Below, piece by piece: positions 22,530-33,096 of a stretch of DNA of 64,000 bases. The DNA is from Tetrapyrgos nigripes (Eukaryota > Basidiomycota > Agaricomycetes > Agaricales > Campanellaceae), in the NCBI GenBank assembly GCA_013368315.1, contig JAACJM010000035.1, forward strand, positions 1 through 64,000. Reading direction: 5' to 3'. Within the stretch, counting starts at the first letter, position 1, and each line of letters begins with the position of its first letter. A program made the position numbers and the translations under genes. The notes under the pieces are model-generated. The model was not told the origin of the DNA, did not search any database, and worked only from the letters and a program-made list of their open reading frames with translations.

Positions 22530-23196
22530 ATGGAGTCTCTTCGCCTTTGCCTCTCTCTAGTCCTGAACTGCATCAAAACTTCGGTCAAGACCGTCTGTAA
22601 AACAGTCGGGAGTCAAACCCGCCGTTTGACAGAATATGACCGTGTCGAGGGCGCTATTCAACGTGATCCTGGTGCTTCACAGTGGTTGACCGCGGTGTCG
22701 CAATTGAGGAGGACGCGACATATGACTACTGTACGTCTCCACTTCTGCCTTTTTTCGTGAAGACTGATTTGTCGACGACCAGCTTGGTGCTCTGCTAGGG
22801 TAGACTTTTAGCTACGATTACCTGGCCTGCATCTTGGACTAACATTTGTCTATCAGATATTGCGCGCAACTCTCTCAGAGAACCACCGCAAGCTGGATAA
22901 TCCTTCTTCTCCTAATATCAAACGCGATCTCCATAGTCTATGGTGATGTTCGCACTGTATGTGGATCTATCTAAACTCACCGGTCACCTTTTTAACAGCT
23001 ATTACAGATCAGGCATCCTCTTATATCCACATGCCTTCGGTGCATCCCAGGCCTGTCTATATTGGTTGTACTGGCTGTAGAACTAATCAGGGTATCGGAT
23101 GATCCGACTACGACTATGCTCCAGCTACTTGTGGTTATTGGGCTCTACGTCTTGTTTTGCTTCTGCAGAACTGGACCCATCGTCCAGGCTTCTTGA
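22530..23196 (+). CDS. Short small-membrane protein, copy B (168 aa)
   Basis: Four exons: 22530-22730, 22783-22799 (17-nt microexon), 22857-22956 and 23008-23196. It is open in the same frame as copy A. Differences include VGSQTRRLTEYDRVEGAIQR in exon 1 and a different C-terminus (FCRTGPIVQAS) caused by an indel near the end. The Met at the start of exon 4 in A is Ile here, which confirms that exon 4 is internal and not a separate start. Role unknown. Divergent from the long copy at 21906. Confidence 0.77.
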
Positions 23197-23412
23197 TGAG
23201 GTTGATCCGAAGTGGCCGTAGATTGCCAATGGACGTATGTACTTTCCAATGCTATTATTGTAAAAGAATAGAGTGTATAAAGCTGTTGTCTTGTGCTCAT
23301 AAGCAGCCTGTCTGAAGGACAGCCTATCAACCTGCGCACTCCCAGTACCTGGTTCCTCCCCTCTCCTCTTTCCTTCTCTTTCTTCCTCTATACCATTTGC
23401 TCCATCTACAGC

Positions 23413-23954
23413 ACGCGCAGATTCTTGGGTGACATCGTCGTCCACTTACTTTGGCCATCAGTTTAGCTTCTCGCATATCTTCATTTGCACCGTCCGTTTC
23501 TCCCCAAGTTCCCTGTAGGCGTCACGCGCAGAGTGTCGTCCACGTACTCTGGTTTGTATCTGGTCATCTCGTCGCATACCTCCGAGTCTTCTCTGACGTC
23601 GAGCCCATCTTAGCTCCCAAGGCGCGCTCAAAGTTTCCCCCTGACAGTGAGGACGTCCGTCCTGCAATTGCTACTCGCCGGTAGACGTCACGTGCGCACA
23701 GTGGCTCACCCTGGTTATATCTGGCTGTCTCCCCTCACTACCTGTTCTTCCTTCAACACCATCCCGATCTTATCTCCAAACTGCCCTCATTTCATTCTAC
23801 GACGTCCGTTCCCAAACTCACCGGTAGACTTCACACGCGGGCCGTCCATTTCATTTTCCGGCCATCTCTCTGATACAAATTCTTCTTCCTCCCCCAAAGA
23901 ATCCATCTTATATCCCATTCGCACTCATTCTTCCATCTAAAACGCCCCTTCTCG
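23413..23954 (+). repeat. Tandem upstream repeats with GTAGACGTCAC motif, copy B
   Basis: Counterpart of 11511-12084, with unit starts near 23413, 23524, 23690 and 23833. The last junction is mutated to GTAGACTTCAC. Confidence 0.6.
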
Positions 23955-26900
23955 ATGGATCCGTCATCAACCTACCACACACATGGTACCCAGTTCAATG
24001 ATTACTCCACTCTCCCTGGTTATGACTGGCCCCCCATTCCAATCTCTTCTTCTCGATCCTCGGCCGCCTTCGATCGCTACTCCCAGCCGCACCACCCCGA
24101 GCATCAATCCCAAAAATCGCCATTCCCTCCGGTTACTCCCGTCATGGAGCCGTCATCCCATAATATCCATCATCCACCCCCCCCTGCCCCCTCCTCGTCG
24201 TTCTCCGAATACGAAGAGTCGTCGTGCCAGCCTCCAGAAGTCTGCCAGAACTGTGATTCCTATCGCTGCATGGCCGACGACAAAACTCTTCTTACTCGGA
24301 TGAAAGCATCCACTGATGTTGATAACAATGATGATATCGCCAAGACTCGATTGTTATGGCTGTGGTATTGCGTTCAAATGGCCGTCCCCGAGGCATGGTA
24401 CGATAGATCTATACTAGAGATGTGGCAATCACTACTAGATAGGGATGACATTTGGCTAATGTGGGACAACGGTGACGAGTTACGAGTATCAGAACCGAAA
24501 ACACGTGGACCATGGTTTATGGCGAGCTTTCGGAACTCTGCTGTTAGCTCCATATCACGTAGACTTGAATATCACCTCTCTGGCCAATGCGGGTTAGATG
24601 CCTCTGCAACATCGAGCGAGGGTGCATATCATCAATTCGAAATACGCTTTGCTTTGATCCTCTGGAAGTCATTGTTGGCCTGCAGGCGTGTGAAGTTCAA
24701 ACTCAGACCTTCCTCCATTGGGCGCGAAATTCCTTCTCTCGTCTCTCAATGGTGGGTTATGCTTCCGAAAAGTGTCCAAGACGAGCTAGTGTCCTTTTCC
24801 GATACCAGACCCGAAATATGGAATGACTTCTGTGCCACGTTGAAGCAAAGGGGTCATACATGTTACAAAGACCTTCCGGATGAGACTATGTCGAAGGTCT
24901 TGATAACAATGCATCTTCTTTCTGCCATGCCCTGGCCTTATCTACCATTCCATCTGGTCAACTGTGCTGGGTGTCTCAAAATTCAGTGAGTACCACGTCT
25001 ATGATATATAATACTTCATTGCTTAAGGATGATTCATCAAGGTCCCTACCCTCAGGCTTGAACTTGAAACCCCATCTAATTGCATTATTTTGCATACCGT
25101 CTGAAGTGCGCCAGTACTTGCCTCTTTACGCGAAGAATTCTGCACCCACTTCATTGGAGTTCTGGACAGACGGGTGCATACGCAGCACTAACATAAAACT
25201 GTTGCCCAACCTTCTCAGTCAAGCAAGTCTCCGGGAAATGGACAAATGGCTCAGTAATTTGCCGTCTGTCGGCATTAGAAGGAAGCGCACTTTAGGAAGT
25301 TTCATCGCAAAGGAAGATTGGATTCCGTCCGATTGGGTTGATGAGCTAAAGCAAAACGAGCGTGACCTGAGTGTTCATTGGACGGAAACTGAAGCAGCTG
25401 TAGAAGTTGCCACTGGCAGTGCCTACAACAGAAACAGCCTGGCTTTTTTCACAGATGAAGAGGTGGTTGAGGGGTCTACTACAGGCTGTGATCCAGCTTC
25501 ATGGCTATGCGCTGTGGCCCTTTTGTCAATAGTCAAGTCAGTCGGTTTTGGGCCCCTAGCAGCTCGGCTATTTAAGGACGTTTTGATACACAAATTCGGT
25601 TTGCAGCAGCAGCTTGAACAGGCTCCTGCACTACGGAAATCAGGGGCTACACAAGCCTTTCAAAATTCACTGGAAAAATCCGGCCATACATGCTGGACAG
25701 ATCTCAAGGCCTGTGGCGAAAACTCTATCCTAGATTTGTATGCGTCAGCTTACTCTATGTTCACTGGAGAATCTGAAGTTCCTGTTGTCGGTTGTGATCA
25801 AATGGATCCTGTCCCTTATTTTACACAACCTGACTCTAAATGCAGAACTTGTCGCATTCACGATGGGTTGCACAATCTTTCCAATGCTCTTGATAACCCG
25901 AAGTCGACCTTCGGCTTATCTACCGACGCGAAAAGGATGATAAACAACATGGTGAGTTGATACGTACGAAATATAATGAAGCTCACAACTCCTTCGTCCT
26001 TCAGAATCGTGACCGTTATCAAATCAGGCGTCATCCCCTTACTCAGAAAAATCTACTAGAGTTCAGTCAAACCCTTGTTGAGACTGGAGTAAGTATGCGC
26101 TAACACTCTCCGAGTTCACTTCACTAATCATTTTTGTAGAATGCGCTTCAGCAGCAGGCGCAGTCTTTCTGCTGCTCGGGTTGTGATTCTGAGGCTCACA
26201 AGGAATATCCTGGTTTGGAAAATATCATTTGTCGAGGCTGGACGGACAGGATTGCTGAAGACACTGACTCGGAGGTGAGCGTCGAGTTTCAGAGGAGTCG
26301 ATGACTTTCTAATACTATGACTAATAGGAATCTTCTCTGTCACCTCTAAACCAAAGTGGAATCTCCCCGCAGTCCGGAAGCAACGATGTCGCGATCAATG
26401 GTAGTTCCACCGCAAACGATCTGCCTTCGTTCCCCAACGACCATGAAGCCGCCTCGGATATTAGTCCGACTAGTAGGACCCGCTTGGACATAATACCAGA
26501 TCAAGACTCGGATAAAACGAATAAAACGACATCTGGTAATCATTCGATTGACAGGCGAGAAACACAGAGTACCACGTATGTATTTTTCGGTCATTGATCA
26601 GAGATGAAGGCTGAGAGATGTTGGACTGCCTTTCTCCTCAGAAAATCCTCTAAACCCAAAACTCGAGATGAAATGCGCGAAGAAGTGAAATCAAAACTAC
26701 TCACAATGTTGGGTGAGCTTCTATACAGATATACTTATGTTAACGGAAATTGACGAACGAAATTATCAAAAGAGTCTAATAAGATCGATTATGGAAAGGG
26801 TCTTCCCTGGAAAACGCTGCAAGATGTTGTTGAAGATCAAGACTTCGAATTTGTCAACTGGCCAAAAGTAAAAGGTAAACCACTACAACTTACCAAAGGA

Positions 26901-27122
26901 GATGGCATTCAGAAGGCTACTCGACCCGAGATTTGGCCTCTGTACAATGCTTTGAACGATGAAGAACGGCCCCTTCAAATTCGTAGGAAGAATGCTGCCG
27001 AGAGGAATGCCAGTGAGCGCGCAAGGAATAAACGAAGTAGAGACGAGCAGGAGGGAGACGTCGAGAGTGACAGTGCAGCAAAGAGAGTCAGGACTGCAGA
27101 GCCGTCCAATAGTAGGAACTGA
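23955..27122 (+). pseudogene. Large Cys-motif protein, copy B, truncated by a 10-bp insertion
   Basis: Seven exons aligned to copy A: 23955-24985, 25042-25951, 26005-26088, 26140-26274, 26328-26576, 26642-26712 and 26773-27122. Exon 5 contains an extra 10 bases (AATAAAACGA) next to an existing ATAAAACGA. This shifts the frame into TAA at 26523-26525. The product would be about 785 aa and would lack the acidic linker end, the C-terminal block (GLPWKTLQ, FEFVNWP) and the NLS-like tail. Exons 6-7 are otherwise open, so the break is recent. The Cys motifs (CQNCDSYRCM, CAGCLKI, SGHTCWTDLKACGENS, CRTCRI) are intact. Alternative splicing around the insertion cannot be excluded. Confidence 0.75.
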
Positions 27123-27379
27123 AGCTGTAAAGATTTATTTTCATTCTGCAATTTATGTCACTTGAAGTAATCATATACTGACGCTGGTCTGCAACTCGAC
27201 TCGTACCAAGTCATTATGAAGCCACCGCCCAAAATTGGTCCAGGACCCAAAACCAGATAGCCCAGGTGTACGTCCAACCCCTGCTCCAGCTGCAGCTCCA
27301 GTTGTATCCGTACCTCCGACGACAAAAGTCCATCCTCTATTCGGGGTGGTGTGGTGACGGCGGCAATGACGTCACAGGT

Positions 27380-28840
27380 TTAGTTGCAGGGCTTCCATAG
27401 CGAAGTTGAGCTCGCAGCAGCGGCAAGAGAGGAAGGAGTGATAGACTCTCTTCTGGGATCTGCGAGCTTGCCTAGAGACGACGTGGTACGGCATGAGTGA
27501 TGGTCCCAGTCACAAGTTGGCGAGGTACTGGTAGACGGATAAGGTGGGGGGTTGGAATACTGTGACGTGTGTCGATGCGGTGGATGAATTGGACGCTGAA
27601 ATGGAAAGGAAGAGATAGAGAGGGCAATAGGGATAGGAATGAAAGAGAGCAGGATACAGAGAAGGCACTTCGTCAGAAAAGTGACCCAAGTAGGACAGTG
27701 GTGTGGTAGTGCACACACCTTCGTTTCGATTTCTCGTACATCAAACTTCCAATCACTGCCAATAGATAAAAGTTGGGTAAAAATATTTCGGCTTCTTTGA
27801 CGACGTGACGATGCTATAGTCCAGTCAACACACGCACAGAAAGCAGAAAAAAATAAAATAGAAGTAAGTCAAATTACTCACTCTGCGAAAGCCCTCTCCA
27901 CAACCCCCAAAAGTTTGCGTTCACCATCCCAAACGCAACCAACTCGCCATTATACACCACATTCCCAAATCCACTACCACCACTATTCCCCAGACTGACA
28001 TTGATCCCCAACGCCTCAGCCAACTTTCTATTCCTCTTCGCTACCGCGCATTCCGGTGCACATTTGAGTTCTTGTTGAGACTTGGTTTTGACGAACCGGT
28101 GGGGTTGGACCAAGGTTGGACGTGGAGTTGCCGTAGAGAATAGGACGTCTTGACAGATACGGTCACAGGGATGTAGTGAGACGAGAGATTGACAGCGTTC
28201 GTCTTCGAGTCAGACGGCGGGAGTGTGGTAGACGTGGGTGCAGGTGTGTTGGTCGGAGAGACTGACTGATAAATTTGAAGAGGTTAACAAAATGATGGAC
28301 GTCATGATGATGGGACGAGTACATACCATAACTTGCGCGACTTTCTACACATGGAGGTACAAGCCCCACACCCGTCTGCGTAGCACATCATATCGCAGTG
28401 ATAGAATCTACTACAGCCAAGAAGTCTGAAAAGAAGAAGACAGAAAACGAGATACGTGAATACAAACAAGAACTTCAAAGGAGACAAAACACTCACTAGC
28501 GCTCACTTTCCACAAACAGACTCACACCCAACCATTCGGCAGTAGAGTTGGGGCTTGAGGCAGAATGATGGACAGGTGGGGACGGGGTCTGTGCAATTGG
28601 TTCGGTAAGGGAAGGTGAAGGGTCTTCCGTGTGTGTCTAGAGACGAAGTGGTGCGTGATGACGGTTGACGAGATAGGCGGATAGGGTTGTGTTGTGTCAA
28701 TTCGACGGATAACTTGGACGCTGGGTTGGAAAGCAATGGGATATAGAAATAGGATAGAAAAGAGTAGAAAGAAGTAGCGAGACAGTGGATGTACTCACCT
28801 TCGTTTCGCGTTCCTGGTCAACCGTTTGGGTGCCCATTGT
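27380..28840 (-). pseudogene. NF-X1/FAP1-like zinc-finger gene fragment, copy B
   Basis: Counterpart of 15600-17145. The span 27882-28411 appears identical to 16103-16632 base for base. Upstream part is shortened: the HTGPCPPC finger region of copy A is deleted between about 28490 and 28560. Frames are interrupted as in A. Confidence 0.55.
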
Positions 28841-29114
28841 ATACACGGCGGGAAAGCCAGCTGCGAGGAAAAATGACACCAACAGTCACCTTATCCTTCG
28901 TTGGGATACAGATGATAGATATAGAGCTGAGTTCTGAACCGGCTACGGTATAAGGGCCTGGTGATGGTAATTTGGTAAATCATCACGCGTCGTCATACAT
29001 GTCTTCGGAAATGTACGGAGAAAGAGCGAAATCCTGCTAATTATCTTCTACTTATATCAAAGAAAGGCATCGCGTTCTGGTACTGTCATGTACTTAAAAT
29101 AATCCTCCTTAAGT

Positions 29115-31155
29115 TCAAACTCTCCCTCTCCACCTCACCTCAACACTCCTCAACACCAAATACAACACCCCGCACAAAAAGAACCCCACTTCAAACCCAA
29201 TATCTCCCGTCCTCTTCCCTATAGGGCCCTCATAGAGTACTTGACTCATACACGGTATAATTAGCCCAAAAGACAAGACTCCCGCTAAGAGAGCTGGTAT
29301 ACCCGTAGGTAGCTGGCGAGGACGGTTCCATTGGGAGAGGTCATACCCCATAGTGGTAGAGTAGACTAGATTTCGTCGCCGATAGACAAAATGTTCGACC
29401 AAAATGATGGTAATGTAGTCGCTGGCCCAGTAACCGATGAGAGCCAGGAAATTTTCAAGGGTGTCGTAGAATCGGTGAGAGCCTACGATAGCCAAGGGGA
29501 GGACACTGTCAAACCAGGATCGTCAGCCCAGTCCTATATCAGACACCGTCGCCCAGCCGCAGTTGTCAACAGAAACAGAAAACACTCACATAGCGGTCGC
29601 AACCAATGAAAACACATATCTCGGTACCCTCACAAACATCGGTATAAACAACTGAATATTCAGCGATATCGAGTAAAACGTCGCAGCGATATTCCCCGTC
29701 ACCGAGAGACTCAACAACACGGTGAGGAATTTGCCGAAATTGCCTACGGGGCGGAGCATGGCTTCGAGGAGACCACCAATGTTGGAGTGACCTCCGACGT
29801 TGTAACCTTGTGACCAAGATGGGACGAGAGGTGCTGATGAAGCGACGGCGGCTCCGAGGCATTGGAGAGTGGTCTATACACCATGTCTGAGCATCCAGAG
29901 CATAACGGACGGAAGAGACGCACAATCGGCAGAAAAAATCCGAAATAGGAGTATAACGCGATTTTCCAGCTGTGGAGTACTCGATTAGACACATAGAACC
30001 TAGCTGAGAAGAAAAAGAACGCATACCTAGATACCTCTGGTCTATAATAGCTCGTGAAATCTGACGCCAACGATGCATAGGTTATAACGAAACCAGCTAT
30101 AGTCGACGCATACGACAGCACAGATACTGCCGTTGCTGGTTCTACAGGAGCAGTAGTGGATAAATGTTTCCCGCCTAGCCCAAGTGCGACTAGGAAAGAG
30201 ACTAGGACAGGTATCCATGCTAGCCGTTCGTACCTGGTCGGGTGGATGAAACATCAGATAGTTGCTTGCATTGAATGATGATAGACTTGCCAGTTGAGAA
30301 CGGTGTAGCCGCAGAACGATAACTGTGAGGTAAAGATAGATATGAGGAAGAAGTGACGCTGTAAAGGAAGGATATTTAACGTACGCAGAGCGAGATGACC
30401 ACAATAATGACAATGCCAACTCTAAAATCCAATGATGTCTCAGAAAGCGGTCAACTATCACCAAACGAAAACACGGACGTCCAGCTCAGGTTTCCGTCGG
30501 TGACACTAGCTAGAGTTTGGCCTCCAAGGATTGAGTTTAAGATACAAAAGCCGAACATGTTGATCAAATTTAGTACGCATGGGATTATAACACCATAATA
30601 CCTTTCGTACGCTTTAGTGTGAATGTCAAAGTTGACATGAAAAGAACACATACCCGAAACTAAAACGCGCTTGAACCATCTGCCTAAGTCCTAGTTTTGG
30701 TCCCCAGGTCGAACTAAAGACCAATGAGCCGCATGGAAACCAGGGGGAATAAATATGCATACGCACAAGTACGCTGGCGGTATGCAGCATAACATGTTGA
30801 AGAATAGGATGACCAGACACGAATCACGGGTACTTAGCCCAAATGCAACAGGTCCCAGTGTCCCAGCAGAGAAGGATAGGATGTTGAAATTGGTAGAAAA
30901 CCAGAGGAAGAAAATTTTGAAAAATTGGTCGTCCGTCCTTTCTTCAACAGTGACGGGTAGAATACCTGACGAGCAAACAGTCAGTCAGTCAGACTCTAGC
31001 CTGAAAAGCAGAGTGATGCGACGTACCTCTGGTTTCGATGCCCCACGTTAAAAGACGTCTGGTCAACTCCTTTCCTAGTGTCGATATCTCTGAGCCTGGC
31101 TCGTGCACATGCTCCTCTTTCTCTCCAGCGTTTTGTTCCACATCTTTTGCTGCCA
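29115..31155 (-). CDS. NCS1 purine/cytosine permease (FCY2-like), copy B
   Basis: Ten exons by correspondence with copy A. First exon encodes MAAKDVEQNAGEKEEHVHE (A: MATTDEEQNAGEKEQHVHE). Second starts GILPVTVEERTDDQFF. The remainder is nearly identical, including the GC-AG intron and the C-terminal HRFYDTLENFLALIGYW block, and ends at 29115. No stops or shifts seen. Same predicted role: proton-coupled uptake of cytosine/purines at the plasma membrane. It is followed by the B/C junction, and there is no third permease copy. Confidence 0.88.
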
Positions 31156-31412
31156 TCGCCAGAGAGCCCAGGCCAAGCGCGAACTTCGCCTTTGAATGAG
31201 TCAGAAGAGAAAGTAGATGCAGTCATTTTGCATGATTTTGGTTAGGACCGAATTGGGACCGAGCGGGTGTCCGATATCGCGACATCGATCAACGTGACAT
31301 ATCCTATTGGATCTCAGAACCCGGTACTAGTGTAATTGCGAGTTGAGGGCCTTTTTTCTGATTGATGGTACTGCTGGCCATCATGGAGGTACTAGGTAGA
31401 AAGAGAAAACGG

Positions 31413-31884
31413 AGGTCCCGCGAAAGTTGGTATGCGCGTCAAAATTTGTCTTCAACTTCCATCCTCCATACTATGCACGACAGCTTTCCTTTCATGAAAA
31501 GTAAGTTCACGTTCTGACTGAGCATTGGTCAACGGCTGATCATCTACAAAGTCCTGGAAACCGAAACATGACCTCTTTCTGAACACTCATGGCTGGATTC
31601 AGGAAACCAACTTTCTCTCTCCTGCTGCCATCTTATCGCTGCGAAGCAAATAGGAGCAAGAGCAAAATCTCACCTGATCTTAAAGGAGGACCTCTGGGAG
31701 GTGGGAGCAGGCAGCGAGTCGTGTTGTTCCCCATCACATATGTTGCGCAGGAGATTCTGGGATTGCGCTACATACGTTGCGAGAGTTGGCATTCCAACGT
31801 CTTATCGTAAGATTACCGCCTATAGCGTTACTTTCGGGTGTTTACTCGCACTGAAGACAGGTAGCACAGAGTACGCCTTGTCTC
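31413..31884. other. Junction between cassette copy B and inverted copy C
   Basis: Short stretch without a convincing gene. Small + frames near 31589-31810 have no motif. Copies B and C meet tail to tail here. Confidence 0.5.
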
Positions 31885-32745
31885 TGGGCGCGATTTGGAG
31901 TCGGGAACTTTTCAGAATCTCCTTTGGCAAAGCTTGTCCAAACCAACGATGGTGCTAGCTGGGGCGGGAGAGTTAAGATAGGACTAGGTGGAGACGTGGT
32001 GTATAATGTCGAGTTGGTTGCGTTTGAGAGAGGGAATGTAGGCTTTTGCAGAGTGAGTGCTTGGTTTTATTTCATTTCCTTATGTTTTTATGCTTTGCTT
32101 CTTGTGCGTATCCTGAGTCCTGACTGGACGTTGTATACGTTATTGACTTGGGTTATTGCAAGCTTCAGAGAGGTAGCTACTGACTGCAATTTCTCGTAGC
32201 TTGCCAGCGTGTACTAAATGGGTACCTAAATGGTGGACCAAGAAACCAAACGGAGGTGTGTACACTAATCGTCATTTATGGTCCCCTTTTCTGACGAGGT
32301 ACCTTCTTTCTATTCTGCTTTCATTCATTCCTATTCTTATTAGCCGCTCTCTATCCCTTCCTTTCCTTTCTAGCGAGCAAATTATCCGCCGCATCGCAAC
32401 GCATATGCCTTAACCTACGCCTACCCAGGGACCAACTTCCACTCCCACGTGGTCTCTATGCACGCTCGCAGACCAAAGGAGGTTATCATTCCTTCTTCCT
32501 CTCCAGCTACTGCGAGCTCAACGCCTTCTTGGCGCAATCGTAGCCCCTGCAACCAAGCACGCAACGGTGACGTCATCGACATCGACATCCACCACACCGA
32601 ATAGAGGATGTACCTCTGTCGCTGGAGGCACGGCACTGGAGCTGCAGTCAGGGTTGGGGTTGTTGCTAAACGCCCACCTGGATTATTTGCTCCTGGAACC
32701 AGTGCGGCGTCGTCATAAAATATCTCGCTCGTCCTCAGATGAGTG
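31885..32745 (+). pseudogene. NF-X1/FAP1-like fragment, inverted and degenerate copy C
   Basis: Plus-strand frames repeat the minus-strand fragment of copies A and B. VVYNVELVAFERGNVGF (about 31990-32045) matches VVYNGELVAFGMVNANF. FLTRYLLSILLSFIPI (about 32290-32340) matches the intron-like FLTKCLLCILLSFIPI. SEQIIRRIATHMP (about 32370-32410) matches the VQFIRRIDTR tail. The DNA at about 32500-32740 matches 15440-15650 reversed. Many frame breaks. Confidence 0.6.
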
Positions 32746-33096
32746 CGTAAAGTCGGTAACTGCTGGTGCTGGTGCTGCGCCAGTCTGCACTAGGGGTAGC
32801 AGTGGCAATATCAGCGCCATGTGGGGCCAATGAGCCAGCACCGGATAATTGGGAGGTAGAAGCGTGATTAGGAAGGCTTTGGAAGGTTTGACTGGCTTGA
32901 CTGGCTTTTGCCTGGAGTTTGCGCGAAGGGTAAAGGGTAAATCGATTAATGCTGGAGAGAACCCTAGGCAAGTTTTTATAACAAGCTCGTACGACACAAT
33001 GTTGGGGGAATGACAAAGTCTTCAATTTTTTCCATCAACAGCCTCAGGCTGTGACTGTGAAAAAAATACTCTACAATTACAGGATGAAACGCATCT
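32746..33096. other. Spacer 3' of the copy C large-protein gene
   Basis: No gene seen. Contains short C/T and A runs. Confidence 0.5.

Larger units (their letters stand above)
20585..31412 (+). repeat. Segmental duplication, copy B of the cassette
   Basis: Direct copy of 8638-19768 with the same five-gene order. Divergence is uneven: membrane and large-protein genes differ a lot, whereas the NF-X1 fragment holds about 530 identical bases and the permease is nearly identical. Confidence 0.93.

Noticed and set aside
27882..28440. Frames at 28163-28369 (-) and 28238-28429 (+) as real genes because they are perfectly conserved between A and B
   Set aside because: The whole 530-bp block is identical, non-coding parts included. 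Both strands are equally conserved, so this reflects recent copying or conversion and not coding constraint.
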